A stretch of 64,000 nucleotides of DNA. It comes from a bacterium (GTDB lineage Bacteria; Desulfobacterota; Binatia; HRBIN30; CADEER01). The position numbers and the translations under genes were made by a program. The notes below the pieces were generated by a model. The model saw only the letters and a program-made list of their open reading frames with translations, had not been told where the DNA came from and made no database searches. This document shows positions 16,214-25,181 of this stretch, one piece after another. Position 1 is the first letter of the stretch; each line of letters opens with the position of its first letter. The DNA lies in the NCBI GenBank assembly GCA_019637795.1, contig JAHBUY010000005.1, forward strand, positions 248,001 through 312,000. Direction: 5' to 3'.

Positions 16214-17569
16214 TCACGGCGCCGGTCGCTCCGGCCTGAACGGACGCTCGATGCGCGGCGGCCGCTCCGGGATCGGCGGCCGCTCTGGCACTGGCGGCCG
16301 CTCCGGCAGCGGCGGGCGCTCGATCGGCGGGCGGTCCGGCAGATCGGGACGCGCCGGCCGCTGCGGCCGATCGGGTCGCATCACCGCCTCGGGGCGCGCG
16401 CCGTCCGGGGGCCCGGGGCGCGGCTCGTCGCGCCCCGGGCCGACCGCCGGTGGGCGACCGCGATCGGGCGGTGGCTGGCGCGGCGGACGCGCCGCCGACC
16501 CGTCGCCGATCGATTGCGGACGCGGCGGCAGCGGCGGCGCGACGTCGAGCCGCTGCACGACCGCGCGCCCACCGTCGATCACCGCCTCGACCCGCACCCG
16601 CTCGGCCCCGGTCGCGGCCGGCAGCATCTCGGCGGCGGCACCCGCCGGCACCTCGAGCACGTAGCATCCGACGCGCAACTGATCGCCCGCCGCGATGCTG
16701 GCGAAACCCTCGATCTCGAGTCGGCCGACGCGGCCGGCGAACGGCAGCGCCGGAAGGCGATCGAGCCGCTCGGCGATCAGTTGGCGGCCGTCCCAGCGGC
16801 CGCTGGCGCGCACCTCCTCGCCGCTCGCCAGCGCGCCGCCGTCGCTGACGCGCACCGGCGTGCCGCTGATGGCCACGGTGTCGGCGGTCGGATCCGCCGC
16901 CGTACCGCTCACCCAGGCGAGCTCCGGCCGGCCGGTGGCGACGCGCGTCGCCGCGATGGCGCCGTCGGCCTGGCGCAGGCCGCTCACCTGCACGACCGCG
17001 CCGGGCGCGAAGTCGCTCGCCGCGGCGGCGCCGTCGCCCGCGCCGCGCGTCGCCGCCGACAGGCGGACGGTCTGGCCGATCACTTCGATCTGGTTGCGCG
17101 CCGCGTCGACGGCCGTGACCGGGCCGGCGACGAGATGGGTGACGCCGATCCGGCGCGCCGTCAGCTCGTCGCCGCGGCCGCTGGCCACCACCTCGACCAC
17201 CTGCCCCACCGCCAGCTCGGCGGCCGATGCGGCGCGGCCGTCGATGCGCACCGGGCTGTCGGCGTCGTAGTGGATCTCGACGCCGCCGACGCAGATGCTG
17301 GCGAAGCCGGTGATGGTGCCGATGACGCCGGTGTCGGCGGCGGAGATGCCCGTGCCGCCGATGCCATCGTCGTCATCGCCAGCGCGCAGACCGGTGCCAC
17401 CGATGCCGTCGTCGTCGCCGCCAGCGCGCAGGCCGGTGCCGCCGATGCCGCTCTCGTCGGGCCGCGGACCGCCGCCGTCGGCGCAGCGGTTGTCGGCGTG
17501 GGCGCCCGGCGCGCCGCCGGCCAGCACCCACGCGAGAAGGGCGACCGTCAGGGCGCTACTTCGGCTCAT
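16214..17569 (-). CDS. DUF5666 secreted protein with GIGGTG repeats and Pro-rich tail
   Basis: A 451-residue exported protein. After the signal peptide (about 1-26) come three copies of a DD-GIGGTG-LRAG type repeat, then three or four DUF5666 OB-like beta domains (TGFASICVGGVEIHYD, ...FASIAAGDQLRVG), and a 110-residue tail of PERPPIPERPP-like repeats that could span peptidoglycan. The start at 17569 gives a good signal peptide and overlaps the DUF6502 gene by 14 bases; a longer in-frame start lacks a signal. The DUF6502-DUF5666 pairing looks like an operon. Function is unknown. Confidence 0.78.
   Translation of the reverse strand: MSRSSALTVALLAWVLAGGAPGAHADNRCADGGGPRPDESGIGGTGLRAGGDDDGIGGTGLRAGDDDDGIGGTGISAADTGVIGTITGFASICVGGVEIHYDADSPVRIDGRAASAAELAVGQVVEVVASGRGDELTARRIGVTHLVAGPVTAVDAARNQIEVIGQTVRLSAATRGAGDGAAAASDFAPGAVVQVSGLRQADGAIAATRVATGRPELAWVSGTAADPTADTVAISGTPVRVSDGGALASGEEVRASGRWDGRQLIAERLDRLPALPFAGRVGRLEIEGFASIAAGDQLRVGCYVLEVPAGAAAEMLPAATGAERVRVEAVIDGGRAVVQRLDVAPPLPPRPQSIGDGSAARPPRQPPPDRGRPPAVGPGRDEPRPGPPDGARPEAVMRPDRPQRPARPDLPDRPPIERPPLPERPPVPERPPIPERPPRIERPFRPERPAP
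17361..17444. repeat. Two tandem 42-bp coding repeats
   Basis: Units 17361-17402 and 17403-17444 are near-identical and encode the 14-residue GIGGTGLRAG-DDDD repeat of the DUF5666 protein; a partial third unit lies on each side. Copy number is likely to vary between strains. Confidence 0.7.
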
Positions 17570-18437
17570 CGGACGATTCGTCGGTCGGCGTCTGATCCTC
17601 GCGGAAGAGATAGACTCCGAGGTTGAAACGCCACGACGCAGTGGGGCCATGGCCGTCGCGCTGTTGCAACTCCAGCGCCCGCGCGTTGAGCTCCTGCAGC
17701 ACCTCCATGGCGCGCCGCCGCGCGAGCTCGCTGAGCTCCGCCACCGACTCCGGGGTCAGATGGTTGTAGTTCACGCTGCGATCGAGGAACGGCGGCGGCT
17801 CGCCCAGCAGGTTGTGCGCCGCGGCGGCGATGTGGTCGTGAAGATTGCGGCCGAAGAAATACGCCATCGCCTCCGACCCCTGGCGCGGGATGAAGGCCCG
17901 CGCCTCGAGGCAGACGCGATCCGCCTCGTCGAGGGTCACCAGGCCGAGGCGCAGCCACTCGTCGAGGACGACGCGCGGCCGGATGTCGGTGTTGAGCGAG
18001 CGCACCAGCGATTCGAAGGAATGCTCCTCGCCGGCGGTCGCCAAACGCGCCAGCGGACGCGGCGCGCCCTGCTCGTCGCGATACTCCGGCAACCCGGTCC
18101 AGCGCGCGATCAACTGCGTTCCGAGCGAGGCGCCGCGCGGCGGCCGCGCCGTGTCGCGCCGCTGGGCGCGCAGCCGCTTCACGTCCTTGCGATGCACCCC
18201 GGTGAGCAACGTGATGCGGCTGTCGGTCTGGCGCTTGCCGGCGACCGGAAACTCGCGCAGCGCGATCTCGACGTAGACGGCCCGCAAGAGGTTCGCGGCC
18301 CACGGAAAGGTCAACGAGCGCGCGATCAACAGCCGGACCAGCGGTCGCAGAATGCGCCTGATGCCGGCCACCAGGCCGTCCGACGGCTGATGGGAGATGC
18401 CATTTTCCCCTGTGATTTCAGCCACGTGGGAATCCAT
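17556..18437 (-). CDS. DUF6502 family protein, possible DNA-binding regulator
   Basis: A 293-residue cytoplasmic protein matching the DUF6502 pattern: LRPLVRLLIARSLTFPWAANLLRAVYVEIA, then a helix-turn-helix-like stretch DSRITLLTGVHRKDVKRLR (about 78-96), then a mid-region with WTGLPEYRDEQG and PRPLARL, and a helical C-terminus SELARRRAMEVLQELNARALE. The HTH-like region suggests a regulator. It starts at ATG 18437 and is read divergently from the Cys-rich gene at 18669, with a strong palindrome just upstream. It overlaps the DUF5666 gene downstream. Confidence 0.75.
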   Translation of the reverse strand: MDSHVAEITGENGISHQPSDGLVAGIRRILRPLVRLLIARSLTFPWAANLLRAVYVEIALREFPVAGKRQTDSRITLLTGVHRKDVKRLRAQRRDTARPPRGASLGTQLIARWTGLPEYRDEQGAPRPLARLATAGEEHSFESLVRSLNTDIRPRVVLDEWLRLGLVTLDEADRVCLEARAFIPRQGSEAMAYFFGRNLHDHIAAAAHNLLGEPPPFLDRSVNYNHLTPESVAELSELARRRAMEVLQELNARALELQQRDGHGPTASWRFNLGVYLFREDQTPTDESSDEPK

Positions 18438-18465
18438 ACCACCTTTTCTTTGCAAACGCCATTTG

Positions 18466-18484
18466 CGTGGGAAATAATCCCACG
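18466..18484. promoter_or_regulatory. Palindromic operator candidate upstream of the DUF6502 gene
   Basis: CGTGGGAAATAATCCCACG is a 7-bp perfect inverted repeat with a five-base AT spacer, 29 bases before the DUF6502 start in an AT-rich stretch. A further CGTGGGA half-site lies at 18425-18431 across the start codon region. Autoregulation by the adjacent HTH-like protein is a reasonable guess. Confidence 0.5.
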
Positions 18485-18668
18485 AAGTGATCCATCCCTG
18501 TCGAAAACGGGTCACCCAGGCACAGGCCGCGGGCGGCGGCAACGACGAGGAGAAAGGAGGGAGACGCCATGCGCGCCGTCCACGCACCGCCCTCATTCGA
18601 CCGGCGGTGATCACCCGCGGCCGAGCCTGCTCGCTGACCACAATCCACTTCCAACCAAGGAGAACGAC

Positions 18669-19100
18669 ATGACCACCACCCGGACCATCACCGCCATCCT
18701 CGCCCTCGGCGCCCTGCTCGCCGTGCCCGCCTTCGCCCACGGCCGTGGCGGCAACCAGAACACGCCGCCGAGCCGCCCCAGCGCTCCCAGCGCGCCGCAC
18801 TCCCGCGGCCTGCTGGCGCAACTCCTCTTCCCCTGCGAGGCGTCCTGCGCCGGCGACGCCAAGGCCTGCAACGACGCGGCGGAGAGCACCGCGCTCACCT
18901 GCGTCAGCGGCGCCTGCGCGAGCGAGGTCAGCGCGGCGCAGGCTGCGTGCGCCACCGACCGCATGGCCACCGCCTGCAAGACCGCGGTCAACGCCCTCGC
19001 CACCTGCGCCGACTCCTGCCTCGGCGACCTCGCCACCGCGGCGACCGCCTGTCGCACCACGCTCAGCGCCTGCCGCACCGCCTGCGGCAGCGGCCAGTGA
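18669..19100 (+). CDS. Cysteine-rich exported small protein
   Basis: A 143-residue exported protein with a signal peptide (about 1-24), a short Gly/Asn/Ser/Pro stretch, then an Ala-rich helical domain with about a dozen cysteines in spaced pairs (CEASCAGDAKAC, CVSGACASE, CADSC, CRTACGSG). The spacing suggests disulfide-linked helical hairpins. AAGGAGAAC precedes the ATG. It is divergent from the DUF6502 gene and followed by a 15-bp hairpin. Its tail resembles in style the Cys-rich helical tail of the exported protein ending at 3592. Function is unknown. Confidence 0.7.
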   Translation: MTTTRTITAILALGALLAVPAFAHGRGGNQNTPPSRPSAPSAPHSRGLLAQLLFPCEASCAGDAKACNDAAESTALTCVSGACASEVSAAQAACATDRMATACKTAVNALATCADSCLGDLATAATACRTTLSACRTACGSGQ

Positions 19101-19122
19101 CGCGGCCGCCACGCTGATCCGC

Positions 19123-19165
19123 AGCGGCAGTCGACGCGCGGCCCCCGCCAGCGTCGACTGCCGCT
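19123..19165 (+). terminator. 15-bp perfect hairpin after the Cys-rich gene
   Basis: Bases 19123-19137 pair perfectly with 19151-19165 around a 13-base loop, 22 bases after the stop codon. There is no T-tract, so termination is inferred from the stem alone. Confidence 0.5.
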
Positions 19166-19247
19166 TCCGCTCCCCGACGTATGCCCGCCCGTCAACGCCA
19201 TCGCCCCGTCGTTTGCGGTCGTCAGGACGAACCCGTAGCAGCGAGCC

Positions 19248-20072
19248 ATGCGCCTCCTGCTGGTCGCGTGCGCCCTGCTGCTGACGGCGCGCCTGGCGAA
19301 CGCAGCCGCGGCACCGACAGCGGACCCAGCGGCCGCGCCGACGCCCCGGCCGCTGTGGTGGCAGGTCAAGGCGAGCCTCGGCTACCACTTCAGCAGCGGC
19401 GACTACACCGGCTCGAGCAACACGGTCATCCAGTACGTCCCGCTCGTTCTCACCGCCGACGTCGAGCGCTGGCGGGTCCAGGGCACCATCCCCTGGCTGT
19501 ACGTGAGCGGTCCGGCGGGCATCATCGACGGCCCCAACGGGCCGATCCAGACCAAGGGCACGGCCGACGGGCTCGGCGACCTGCTGCTGCGCGGCTCGTA
19601 TCTGCTGCCGGTCGAGCGCCTGCTGCCGGCGGACGAGCCGGTGCCGGCCTGGTTGCCCTACGTCGACGCGATCGGCCTCATCAAGATTCCGACCGCCAGT
19701 CGCAGCGACGGGCTCGGCACCGGCGAGCCCGACTTCGGCATCGAATCGGAGCTGACGTGGACGCTCGGCCGCTGGGCGCCGTTCTGCAGCCTCGGCTACC
19801 GCTTCCTCGGCAGCCCGCCCGGCACGCACCTGTACGACGTGATCACCGCCTCCGTCGGCGCGCTCTACCGCTTCTCGCCGATCCTCAGCAGTGGCGCGCT
19901 GCTCGACTACCGGCAGCCGCCGACGGCGCAGACCGGCCAGCGCCTCGAGCTCGTCCCCTACGTGTCGTGGGTGGTGACGCCGCCGTGGTCGCTCGACGCC
20001 TACGTGTCGATCGGCCTCACCAACGGCAGCCCCGACGTCGGCGTCGGCAGCCAACTCGGCTATACCTGGTGA
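19248..20072 (+). CDS. Outer-membrane beta-barrel protein, transporter/porin-like
   Basis: A 274-residue protein with a signal peptide (about 1-20) and a series of amphipathic strands: KASLGYHFSSGDYTGSSN, VPLVLTADVERWRVQGTIPWLYVSG, and a C-terminal SIGLTNGSPDVGVGSQLGYTW ending in an aromatic residue as required for BAM insertion. The layout resembles the MetA-pathway phenol-degradation-type outer-membrane proteins. It precedes an intradiol-dioxygenase-like lipoprotein by 34 bases on the same strand, so the two may be one unit concerned with an aromatic or other small substrate; that link is tentative. Confidence 0.75.
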   Translation: MRLLLVACALLLTARLANAAAAPTADPAAAPTPRPLWWQVKASLGYHFSSGDYTGSSNTVIQYVPLVLTADVERWRVQGTIPWLYVSGPAGIIDGPNGPIQTKGTADGLGDLLLRGSYLLPVERLLPADEPVPAWLPYVDAIGLIKIPTASRSDGLGTGEPDFGIESELTWTLGRWAPFCSLGYRFLGSPPGTHLYDVITASVGALYRFSPILSSGALLDYRQPPTAQTGQRLELVPYVSWVVTPPWSLDAYVSIGLTNGSPDVGVGSQLGYTW

Positions 20073-20106
20073 GGCACGCATCCCCGCCGCCGGAGGAGGA
20101 CACGAG

Positions 20107-21033
20107 ATGACGCCCCCGCCCCCCGCGCTCTCGCGCCGTCACGCCCTGCAACGACTGGGCGTGCTCGGCGTCGGCGCCGTGGTCACCGCCTGCGGCGGCG
20201 GCTCGAACGGCGGCGACGCGACGGCCAGCGCGACGGCGAGCCGCACCGCGACGGCCACCGCGCTGCCGCCCACGGCCGTGCCGACCGCCACCGCCGCGGC
20301 CGCGACCTCCACCGCGGTGCCGTCGCCCACGCGCTCCGCCACCTCCATCCCCGAGTCGCCGACCGCGTCCCCGACGGCACCGCCGTCCCCGCCGCCCACC
20401 GCCTCGCCCAGCGAGACGCCCACCGCCGCGCCGAGCGCAACGCCGCCTGCGACCGCGACGGTGACGCCGGAGCAGATCGACTGCATCCTCAGCCCGCAGC
20501 AGACGCTCGGCCCCTACTTCATCGACGTCGGCCTGGCGCGCAGCGACATCCGCGAGGATCGCCAGGGCGTGCCGCTGAGCCTCACCCTGCGAATCGTCGA
20601 CGTCGCCGGCTGCGCGCCGATCCGCGACGCGCTGGTGAACGTCTGGCACGCCGACGCCGCCGGCGTGTACTCCGGCTTCGCCGGCCAACCCGGAGGCGTG
20701 GACGCCCGCGGCCAGAGCTTCCTGCGCGGCTTCCAGGTGACCGACGCCGACGGCCTGGTGCGCTTCGTCACCATCTATCCCGGCTGGTATCCGGGCCGCA
20801 CCACCCACATCCACGTCCGCGTCCACCTCGACGCGACCACCATCCTCGTCACCCAGCTCTACTTTCCCGAGCCCGTCACCGACGCGGTCTACGCGCTCGC
20901 GCCCTACAGCGCCAGGGACCAGCGCAGCACCACCAACGCCACCGATTCGATCTACGACTCGGACGTTCTGCTCGACATCGCCGCCGGCGGCGACGGCTAC
21001 GTGGCCGGGTTGGTGCTCGGGGCCGCCCGGTGA
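20107..21033 (+). CDS. Intradiol ring-cleavage dioxygenase-like lipoprotein
   Basis: A 308-residue exported lipoprotein. The N-terminus has a Tat-like SRRHALQRLG and a lipobox VTAC (about residues 27-30). A ~90-residue Ser/Thr/Pro linker follows, then an intradiol dioxygenase domain: QTLGPYF, ALVNVWHADAAGVYSGF, FVTIYPGWYPGRTTHIHVRV. The Tyr and the two His of YPGWYP...THIHV are the family Fe(III) ligands, so the metal site looks intact. Extracytoplasmic family members are common in soil bacteria and their substrates are mostly unknown. GGAGGA lies about nine bases before the ATG. Confidence 0.85.
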   Translation: MTPPPPALSRRHALQRLGVLGVGAVVTACGGGSNGGDATASATASRTATATALPPTAVPTATAAAATSTAVPSPTRSATSIPESPTASPTAPPSPPPTASPSETPTAAPSATPPATATVTPEQIDCILSPQQTLGPYFIDVGLARSDIREDRQGVPLSLTLRIVDVAGCAPIRDALVNVWHADAAGVYSGFAGQPGGVDARGQSFLRGFQVTDADGLVRFVTIYPGWYPGRTTHIHVRVHLDATTILVTQLYFPEPVTDAVYALAPYSARDQRSTTNATDSIYDSDVLLDIAAGGDGYVAGLVLGAAR

Positions 21034-21146
21034 CCGCGATCACCCGCCGACCGACGATCCTCCGCGAGCCGCCGCCGCGGCGGGGCTGACCGTTCGACCG
21101 TCGGGACGCGAGGCTCCCGCGCCCAGACGGCCGCCGACCGCCCGGG

Positions 21147-23882
21147 TCAGGTGCTCGTCCAACGCGCCAGGGCTTCCGCCAGGGCAGCGATGGTCATCGG
21201 CTTGCTGACGTAGTCGTCCATGCCGGCGGCGAGGCAGCGCTCGCGGTCGCCCTCGAGCGCGTGCGCGGTCATGGCGATGATCGGCGTGCGCCGGCGGTCG
21301 TCGGCGCGCCGGCGGATCTCCGCCGTCGCCTCGAAGCCGTCCATCTCCGGCATCTGCACGTCCATGAGGATGAGGTCGTAGTGCGCGCGCTCGACCGCGC
21401 CCACCGCCTGGCGGCCGGTCTCCACCGCCTCGGCGCGGCACCCGAGCTTCTGCAGCATGCGCAGCGCGACGGTGCGGTTCACCGCGTTGTCCTCGGCGAG
21501 CAGGACCCGCGGACTCTCGCCCCCGCTCGCCAGCGCCGGCGCGACACGACGCGGGCGCCGCTCGGCGCGGCCGCCGAGGATCTCGCGCAGGGTGCGCAGG
21601 AGCGCCGCCTGGCGCACGGGCTTGGCCAGCGCAGCGGCGAACGGCGTCGCGCCGCTGTCGCGCAGCGCCGCAGTCGACGACAGCAACAGCAGGGGCAGGT
21701 CGGCGACACGCGCGTCGGCGCGGATCCGCCGCGCCGTCTCCGCGCCGTCCATCTCCGGCATCTGCATGTCGAGAACGACCAGCGCGAAGGGGTCGCCGGC
21801 CGCGTCATCCAGCGCCGCCAGCGCCGCCGCGCCGCTCGCCGCCTCCTCGGGCCGGCAGCCCCAGGCGCGCAGCGTCTCGCGGAGGATGGTGCGGTTGGTG
21901 GCATTGTCGTCGACGATCAGGATGCGCAGGCCGCGCAGGTGCTCGACCGGCGCCGCCAGCGGCGCCACCGCGGCGGCGGCGGGCTCGAACCCGAGCTCGA
22001 ACCAGAAGCAGCTCCCGACGCCGGGCGTGCTCTCGACCCCGATCTCGCCGCCCATCAATTCGACGAGCTGGCGCGAGATGGTGAGGCCCAGACCGGTGCC
22101 CCCGTAGCGGCGGGTCGTGCTGCCGTCCACCTGCGTGAAGCTCTCGAAGATCGCCGCCTGGCGCTCGACCGGAATGCCGATGCCGGTGTCGCGCACGGCG
22201 ATGCGTATGCGGCGTCGGCGCGGGCTCTCGGCGCGCAGGCGCGCTGCGATCACCACTTCGCCGCGCTCGGTGAACTTGATGGCGTTGGCCACCAGATTGG
22301 TGAGCACCTGGCGCAAGCGGCCGGGATCGCCGCGCACCCCGGCCGCGAGCGCCGGCGGCACGTCGCACACGATCTCGAACCCCTTCTCGTGCGCGCTCGG
22401 CGCCAGCACCTCCGCTACCTCCTCGATCACGGCGCGGAGATCGAGCTCGACCTGCTCGATCTCCATCTTGCCCGCCTCGATCTTCGAGAAGTCGAGGATG
22501 TCGTTGATCACCCGCAGCAGGTGCTCGCCGCAGCGGCTGACCGTCAGCACCTGCTCGTGCTGCTCCGCCGTCAGGTCGGCGTCGAGCAGCAGCTCGGTCA
22601 GGCCGATGATGCCGTTCAGCGGCGTGCGGATCTCGTGGCTCATGTTGGCGAGGAACTCGGACTTGGCGCGGGTCGACGCCAACGCCTGGTCGCGCGCCTC
22701 GGCGAGCTCCACCGCCTGCTGGTGCAGGCGCTCGCTCTGCCGCACGGCGCTGGCGCGCGCCGCCTCGAGCGCCGCCAGGTTGCGGTCGAGCTGCTCGCGC
22801 GCCGCCCGCCGCTCGATGGCGACCACCGCGATGCGGATCGCGCCGGCGACCAGCTCCCGCTCGGCCGGCGTCGGGCGGCGGCGCCGCCCGGCGTGACAGG
22901 CGAAGACGCCGAGCACGGCGCCGCCGGCGTCGCGCATCGGCTCGCACCACACGCTGGTGACACGGCTGGCGACGGCGGCATCGCGCACCGCCACGCCCCG
23001 CGTGTCTGCCAGCACGTCCTCCACCTCGACGGCCTGCCCGGCGGCGGCGGCGGCGTAGGGGTCGCCGGCAGCGCCCAGGACGCGCGCGCCGATCGCTTGC
23101 ACGTAGGCGGCCAGCCCGTCGCTCCAGACCACCGGCTCGAGGCGCGATGGCGCCGCGGCGGCACGCAGGAAGGCGATGCACCGGACCTCCGGCGCCTGCT
23201 GCGCCAGCACCGCCAGCAGCGTCTCCAGCACCTGGCGCGGCGCGGCGTCGGACGCCACCTGCTGCAGCGCCCGCTCGTGCCCGACGCGCAGCAACGCCTC
23301 CGCCTTCTGGCGCTGGCGCTGGCGGTCGAGCAGCCACGCCAGATAGATCGACGCCGCGAACGCCGACAGCACGCCGACGGTGACGTTGGCCGATTGGCGA
23401 CCGATGAACGGCAGCCAGCAGAGCGTGGTGATGGTGCCGAGCGCGATCTGCGGTACGACGCCCCACGGCACGACGATCGCGGCGCCGATGGTGGTCAGGG
23501 TGACGACCAGCAGGAGCAGCAGCGAATCGTCGGCGATCAACGCGATCGCCAGCGTCGAGGCGCTCGAGGTGGCGAAGGCCGCCACCGCGGCGGCGGTGGC
23601 GAGGCGCCAGGAGGCCCGTCGAGCACGCCGCAACCCCAGCGCCGCGAGCAACTGCACGGCCGCGCCGATGCCGCGCGCCGCCGCCAGTTGCGGCCACACC
23701 GGCAACTCGCGGCCGATCGGCACCGCGGCCAAAAGGGCGATGCCGGAAATGAGCAGGACGACGGCGATGCGGTCGAGCACCTGCGGCTGCGTCTCGGCGC
23801 GCAGCAGGGCGCGGATATCGCTGCTCAACGCATCCCGCATGGCACCCGCTCGGGCCCGCGCCGGCCGCTCATGCTGGGTCAC
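21147..23882 (-). CDS. Hybrid sensor histidine kinase with two receiver domains
   Basis: A 911-residue hybrid kinase. Order: five or six membrane helices (about 38-185), a GAF-type sensor domain (about 200-365), a coiled-coil (about 370-425), HisKA with the phospho-His in FLANMSHEIRTPLNG, an HATPase_c domain with the N, G1 (DTGIGIP) and G2 (GTGLGL) boxes, then two REC domains with phospho-Asp in VVLDMQMPEMDG and LILMDVQMPEMDG. There is no Hpt domain, so the signal must pass to a separate Hpt or act on the receivers alone. No cognate response regulator is adjacent. The signal sensed is unknown. Confidence 0.92.
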   Translation of the reverse strand: MTQHERPARARAGAMRDALSSDIRALLRAETQPQVLDRIAVVLLISGIALLAAVPIGRELPVWPQLAAARGIGAAVQLLAALGLRRARRASWRLATAAAVAAFATSSASTLAIALIADDSLLLLLVVTLTTIGAAIVVPWGVVPQIALGTITTLCWLPFIGRQSANVTVGVLSAFAASIYLAWLLDRQRQRQKAEALLRVGHERALQQVASDAAPRQVLETLLAVLAQQAPEVRCIAFLRAAAAPSRLEPVVWSDGLAAYVQAIGARVLGAAGDPYAAAAAGQAVEVEDVLADTRGVAVRDAAVASRVTSVWCEPMRDAGGAVLGVFACHAGRRRRPTPAERELVAGAIRIAVVAIERRAAREQLDRNLAALEAARASAVRQSERLHQQAVELAEARDQALASTRAKSEFLANMSHEIRTPLNGIIGLTELLLDADLTAEQHEQVLTVSRCGEHLLRVINDILDFSKIEAGKMEIEQVELDLRAVIEEVAEVLAPSAHEKGFEIVCDVPPALAAGVRGDPGRLRQVLTNLVANAIKFTERGEVVIAARLRAESPRRRRIRIAVRDTGIGIPVERQAAIFESFTQVDGSTTRRYGGTGLGLTISRQLVELMGGEIGVESTPGVGSCFWFELGFEPAAAAVAPLAAPVEHLRGLRILIVDDNATNRTILRETLRAWGCRPEEAASGAAALAALDDAAGDPFALVVLDMQMPEMDGAETARRIRADARVADLPLLLLSSTAALRDSGATPFAAALAKPVRQAALLRTLREILGGRAERRPRRVAPALASGGESPRVLLAEDNAVNRTVALRMLQKLGCRAEAVETGRQAVGAVERAHYDLILMDVQMPEMDGFEATAEIRRRADDRRRTPIIAMTAHALEGDRERCLAAGMDDYVSKPMTIAALAEALARWTST

Positions 23883-23902
23883 CTAGCAATTCGCGTGTCG
23901 AC

Positions 23903-23948
23903 CGCCGCCGCTCGGGCGAGCGAATGAAACGCCGCCCGAGCGGCGGCG
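23903..23948. terminator. 16-bp hairpin between the HprK-like operon and the histidine kinase gene
   Basis: Bases 23903-23918 pair perfectly with 23933-23948 around a 14-base loop, in the gap between the HprK-like stop codon and the kinase start. It probably terminates the HprK-like/methyltransferase transcript. No T-tract is seen. Confidence 0.45.
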
Positions 23949-24020
23949 CGGTGACGGCTCGGCCCGCCGCGGTCCAGCAGGCGTCAGCTTCGCGACGGCC
24001 AGGCCGCCGCCGCGCCGGCC

Positions 24021-25181
24021 TCAGGCGCTGGCGCTGATGCTCGCGCCGCCGGCGGTCTCCCGTTGCAGGAGGCCGTTGATGAGGCCGACCATCACCGGGC
24101 GCGGCACGTCCGCGGTCAGGCCGACCTCGAACGCCGGCACGCGGTTCACCAGCTCGGCCAGGCTCTGCTCGCGCGCCTGCACCAGCGGCGTCGGGTCGAG
24201 CACCTCGAGCACCGAGGCGTAGGCCCAGTAGCGGCGCACGTCGTTGACGATCAGGTCGCCGGCGCGGATGCGGCCCTGCGCCTGCTGCGGCGGCAGCGGG
24301 CGGACGTAGTGGGTCGCGGCGCGCTGCGGGAAGACCAGCAGGCGCACCTCGCCGCCGCCGACCAGTTGCTCGTCCGGCCAGTGGAATCCGCCGCGGCCGA
24401 GTGAATAGCGATGCGGGATCGGCAGCAGCACGTCGGCGTTGCTGCCCAGCCAGCCGCGGCTCCACTGATCGAGCAAGAGCGGCTCCGGCACGGCGCGGAC
24501 GCTGGTGCCCCGCTGGATCAGAAAGGTGTCGGACAACAGGCGCGCCGTCGGATCGGACGCCAGGCCGGCCACCAACGTCGACTTGCCGACGCCGCTCGGC
24601 CCGGCCAGCGCGACGATCCCGTCCGGCAGTTGCACGCCGCCGGCATGGATGGGGTGACCGAGGCCTCGGTGCTCCAGCCACCAGAAGCACGGATAGTAGA
24701 CGAGATAGTAGAGCAGCGTGGTGAAGCGGCGCCGGCGCAGGGTCGGCAGCGAGCGGCGGTAGACCGCGCGGCGCAGCCAGTCCCGCCCCGCCGTCTTGCT
24801 CAGCCGGTGGTAGTAGTGACCGACGATGGTCAGCTCGTCGCCGTCGTGGGTGAGGCGCAGGTGGAGATCGGGAAAGTCGTCGATGCGGAACCAGGCGAGC
24901 GAGCGATCGCGACGGTAGAGGTCGCGGTCGGCGCGATCCCAGCCCTGCAGATCGGGATGCGCCTCGAGCCGATTCGGCGGCGGCCCCTCGTGCCAGAAGA
25001 GGCGGGCGCTGATGCGCGGCGCGCCCTCGCCGCGGGCGCGCAGCGGCGCCATGTGCTGCCGCGCATACTCCAGGAAGGGCGGGAAGTCGCTGGCCAGGCG
25101 GGCACGGACACCCGCGAGATCGACCGTCAGGACGCCGTTCTCGTCCCCGGCGCGCGCCGGCGCGCCGCCCGATGCCGTCAT
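24021..25181 (-). CDS. HPr-kinase-like P-loop protein
   Basis: A 386-residue cytoplasmic protein. The C-terminal half resembles HprK/P and HprK-related kinases: strand-loop AGGVQLPDGIVALAGPSGVGKST with Walker A GPSGVGKST at 194-202, then ARLLSDTFLI and a VRLLVFPQ strand. The N-terminal ~170 residues are unlike bacterial HprK, and no HPr or PTS gene is nearby, so the substrate is not expected to be HPr. ATG 25181 overlaps the methyltransferase stop (ATGA), so the two are translationally coupled and probably work together. HprK-like proteins are often found with natural-product or peptide-modification genes; no precursor peptide was recognised here. Confidence 0.75.
   Translation of the reverse strand: MTASGGAPARAGDENGVLTVDLAGVRARLASDFPPFLEYARQHMAPLRARGEGAPRISARLFWHEGPPPNRLEAHPDLQGWDRADRDLYRRDRSLAWFRIDDFPDLHLRLTHDGDELTIVGHYYHRLSKTAGRDWLRRAVYRRSLPTLRRRRFTTLLYYLVYYPCFWWLEHRGLGHPIHAGGVQLPDGIVALAGPSGVGKSTLVAGLASDPTARLLSDTFLIQRGTSVRAVPEPLLLDQWSRGWLGSNADVLLPIPHRYSLGRGGFHWPDEQLVGGGEVRLLVFPQRAATHYVRPLPPQQAQGRIRAGDLIVNDVRRYWAYASVLEVLDPTPLVQAREQSLAELVNRVPAFEVGLTADVPRPVMVGLINGLLQRETAGGASISASA

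Noticed and set aside
12898..16239. A 1113-codon plus-strand open frame
   Set aside because: It joins two gene remnants and then runs antisense through the AsmA-like gene; the second two thirds is Arg/Gln/Gly-rich low-complexity sequence typical of GC-rich shadow frames.
20139..20486. Minus-strand frame over the Ser/Thr linker of the intradiol lipoprotein
   Set aside because: Simple-sequence Val/Ala/Gly translation caused by the repetitive linker codons on the other strand.
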